Below are positions 37,375 to 39,075 of a stretch of 39,075 bases of DNA, in pieces. This DNA is from JBBECF01 sp040881945 (GTDB lineage: Bacteria; Pseudomonadota; Alphaproteobacteria; Dongiales; Dongiaceae): positions 1 through 39,075 of the forward strand of contig JBBECF010000054.1 in NCBI GenBank assembly GCA_040881945.1, written 5' to 3'. The position numbers were made by a program, and so were the translations under genes. The notes below the pieces were generated by a model. The model was not told the DNA's origin. It ran no database searches and saw only the letters and a program-made list of their open reading frames with translations. The first letter of the stretch is position 1. Each line of letters begins with the position of its first letter.

Positions 37375-37692
37375 CTAAGCGGCCTTCTTCTTCGCCTTCG
37401 CCGCGCCTTCGATGATGCCCATGATGTCGGACTCCTTCATGATCAGGAGATCCTCGCCGTCGACCCGTACCTCGGTCCCCGACCATTTGCCGAACAGCAC
37501 CCGGTCGCCCGGCCTGACATCGAGCGGAAACAGCTTGCCGTCTTCGTTGCGCGCGCCCTCGCCGACGGCGATGATCTCGCCTTCCATCGGCTTTTCCTGG
37601 GCGGTATCGGGGATGATGATGCCGCCGCGGGTCTTTTCCTCCTGGTCGACCCGGCGCAGCAGCACGCGGTCGTGGAGCGGTCTGAATTTCAT
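37375..37692 (-). CDS. groES: Co-chaperonin GroES (10 kDa)
   Basis: A 105-aa co-chaperonin: MKFRPLHDRVLLRRVDQEEK, the mobile loop EKTRGGIIIPDTAQEKP, and the roof-loop region MEGEIIAVGEGARNEDGK. It caps the GroEL ring. The usual C-terminus is extended by a short Lys/Ala-rich tail (GAAKAKKKAA). The start has a GGAGGTTC-type ribosome site. It is the first gene of the groESL operon. Confidence 0.97.
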   Translation of the reverse strand: MKFRPLHDRVLLRRVDQEEKTRGGIIIPDTAQEKPMEGEIIAVGEGARNEDGKLFPLDVRPGDRVLFGKWSGTEVRVDGEDLLIMKESDIMGIIEGAAKAKKKAA

Positions 37693-37749
37693 GACAGAAC
37701 CTCCGTGATTGCGATTGTGGGGGTTTCGAGAAACCGGAGACCCCGGTTG

Positions 37750-37776
37750 TTAGCACTCCCGTCAAGAGAGTGCCAA
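37750..37776. promoter_or_regulatory. CIRCE operator (HrcA binding site)
   Basis: TTAGCACTC, 9 bp, GAGTGCCAA: the CIRCE consensus TTAGCACTC-N9-GAGTGCTAA with a single mismatch in the second arm. It starts 1 bp downstream of the groES -10 box, overlapping the expected transcription start, so bound HrcA would repress groESL. Confidence 0.95.
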
Positions 37777-37777
37777 G

Positions 37778-37806
37778 GATGTAAGAGGGTGACGCCGCCC
37801 TGTCAA
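37778..37806 (-). promoter_or_regulatory. groESL promoter (sigma-70 type)
   Basis: On the minus strand a perfect TTGACA (37806-37801) is separated by 17 bp from TACATC (37783-37778, 4 of 6 matches to TATAAT). It directly precedes CIRCE. This explains heat control through HrcA without need for a sigma-32 promoter. Confidence 0.75.
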
Positions 37807-37980
37807 GAGGCGAAAGCGGCGGCAGCTTCCGCCGGGCCGGCGGGAATTGGCAGCAGAGTCGGCGTCAGGCTGCTAAGATGCTGGTTTTAATGAATTATTC
37901 AGTTTCCTGTGCCACTGTCATCGGGCATGATGACTAGCCCAAGGGCTGCGTCGAACTTTGCCGACGAGGTGGCCGCGACC

Positions 37981-38244
37981 ATGACCGACCTGGCCTTGCA
38001 ACTCAAGGACTATCGCCTGACCACGGCGGAGATCCTGTATCATTTGCCGGACCATCCGAGGCTCCTGCAGACCTATATCTGGCAGGATCTCGACTTGGCG
38101 CCCGAGTTCCCGGTGCTGCACCGCTTCCTCGACTTCTGGCACCGCCAACTCGACGGCCGGCTGCATTCGGTCATGGTCGGCTCGATCAGCCTGATCCGGC
38201 CGGCCGAGCTGCGCGTCGCCGGCGCCTACCTGACGCTGCATTAG
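37981..38244 (+). CDS. usg: Usg family protein
   Basis: An 87-aa protein of the Usg family, small alphaproteobacterial proteins named for their position near tryptophan genes; biochemical function is unknown. The diagnostic sequence is LKDYRLTTAEILYHLPDHP, then LLQTYIWQDLDLAPEFPVL and FLDFWHRQLDGRLHSV. The ATG at 37981 is preferred because GAGGTGG lies at proper spacing and homology starts there; starts at 37927 or 37930 would add about 18 residues. It is upstream of ctaA and divergent from groESL. Confidence 0.85.
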   Translation: MTDLALQLKDYRLTTAEILYHLPDHPRLLQTYIWQDLDLAPEFPVLHRFLDFWHRQLDGRLHSVMVGSISLIRPAELRVAGAYLTLH

Positions 38245-38298
38245 GCGCGATCAACCGCGGGCTTGCGGGCGGCGGGGCGCACCGTTAGAAGCGGCCCC

Positions 38299-39075
38299 GT
38301 GGCTCTATCCGTGCATCCGCCCGCCGCCGCCGCTGGCGCCGTCCGGTCACCCGCCGATCGGGCGATCGCCCTGTGGCTGTTCGCCTGTTGCGCCATGATC
38401 TTCGCCATGGTCGTCATCGGCGGCGTCACGCGGCTGACCGAATCGGGCCTGTCCATCGCCGAATGGCGGCCGCTCGCCGGCATCGTGCCGCCGCTCGGCG
38501 AGGCGGAATGGCAGCGGCTGTTCGCGCTCTATCGGCAGATTCCCGAGTACGAAGCCTTCAACCGCGGCATGTCCCTGGCGGCGTTTAAGGAAATATTCTG
38601 GTGGGAGTACGTCCACCGGCTGTGGGGGCGGCTGATCGGCGTCGTCTTCGCCCTCCCGTTCCTTTACTTCCTGTGGCGCCGGCGCATCCCGCGGCGGCTC
38701 GTGCCGCACCTCGCCGCCATGTTCGGCCTCGGCGCCGTGCAGGGCTTCGTCGGCTGGTACATGGTCGAGAGCGGCCTCAGCCAGCGCACCGACGTGAGCC
38801 AGTACCGGCTGACCGGGCATCTCGCCCTGGCGCTGGCGATTTACGGCTACATGCTGTGGACGGCGCTGACGCTGCTGCGCCCGGCCGCGCCGCCCCGCCC
38901 CGGCGGCGCGGCCCGGCGCCTGCGCCGCCGGCTGCTGGCGGCGACGGCGGTGGCCGGCCTCGCCATTCTCGTCGGCGGCCTGGTCGCGGGTCTCGACGCC
39001 GGCTTCATCTACAACAGCTATCCCTTGATGGGCGGACGCCTGGTGCCGGCGGACGCCCTGCGCCTCGAGCCGGCC
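38299..39075 (+). CDS. ctaA: Heme A synthase CtaA (3'-truncated by the window)
   Basis: The first 259 codons of a CtaA/COX15-type heme A synthase, open to the end of the window. Landmarks are VVIGGVTRLTESGLSIAEWRP, FWWEYVHRLWGRLIGVVF (conserved heme-binding His), GFVGWYMVESGL, YRLTGHLALALAIYG (second conserved His) and GLDAGFIYNSYPLMGG. The enzyme oxidises heme O to heme A in the inner membrane for cytochrome aa3 oxidase. The start is a GTG at 38299; a GTG at 38311 is also possible. It is close to usg, an order I know from other alphaproteobacteria. Confidence 0.9.
   Translation, partial: MALSVHPPAAAAGAVRSPADRAIALWLFACCAMIFAMVVIGGVTRLTESGLSIAEWRPLAGIVPPLGEAEWQRLFALYRQIPEYEAFNRGMSLAAFKEIFWWEYVHRLWGRLIGVVFALPFLYFLWRRRIPRRLVPHLAAMFGLGAVQGFVGWYMVESGLSQRTDVSQYRLTGHLALALAIYGYMLWTALTLLRPAAPPRPGGAARRLRRRLLAATAVAGLAILVGGLVAGLDAGFIYNSYPLMGGRLVPADALRLEPA

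Overview
The window is high-GC, densely packed chromosomal DNA from an alphaproteobacterium, most likely Rhodospirillales-like and probably a draft or metagenome assembly. The evidence is the gene set: a ccmABCD block divergent from acnA, a SUV3-like helicase followed by an S4-domain protein, fdxA and carD, a groESL operon with a CIRCE operator, Usg next to ctaA, and intergenic palindromes of a kind common in alphaproteobacteria. There is a 100-N gap at 3634-3733 and a 10-N gap at 17605-17614.

Layout. 1-3507: the end of a class IV aminotransferase (ilvE-like), a YeeZ-like epimerase family protein, an alpha/beta hydrolase and a GT4 glycosyltransferase. 3558-3788: tRNA-Ala(CGC) interrupted by the scaffold gap. 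3807-6927 (minus): a four-gene polar amino acid ABC importer. 7145-9510 (minus): ccmABCD for cytochrome c maturation, divergent from acnA (9952-12639), which is followed by a DUF1223 protein. 13473-15344 (minus): htpG. 15464-20292: SUV3-like RNA helicase, HslR-like S4 protein, TerB-like protein, ferredoxin and CarD. 20394-24445: a metallophosphoesterase-fold protein that has lost its metal ligands, an M48-LysM lipoprotein, a SNase-like protein and prolyl aminopeptidase. 24576-24652: tRNA-Arg(CCT).

The accessory core lies directly after that tRNA. It is visibly poorer in GC than the flanks and holds a three-gene operon whose stop and start codons overlap as ATGA at both junctions. The genes are a Fic protein with a C-terminal winged helix (25085-26170), a SIR2-APAZ NADase subunit (26167-27954) and a short, slicer-dead prokaryotic Argonaute (27951-29363). 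The last two form a SPARSA-type defence system: a guide-loaded pAgo senses invader nucleic acid and switches on NAD+ destruction. The Fic gene coupled in front, and a helically phased array of CGGGTAT-like repeats running into its start codon, are not part of the two-gene SPARSA layout I know. They are the best candidate here for something undescribed. The right edge carries debris of a TacA/TacT-like toxin-antitoxin pair and a perfect 25-bp palindrome.

29910-35484: two beta-hydroxyacid dehydrogenase family proteins, a zinc alcohol dehydrogenase, an AI-2E family membrane protein, an AEC transporter and a second TerB-like protein. 35710-37806: groES-groEL with promoter and CIRCE. 37981-38244: Usg. 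38299 to the end: the start of heme A synthase (ctaA), cut off by the window edge.
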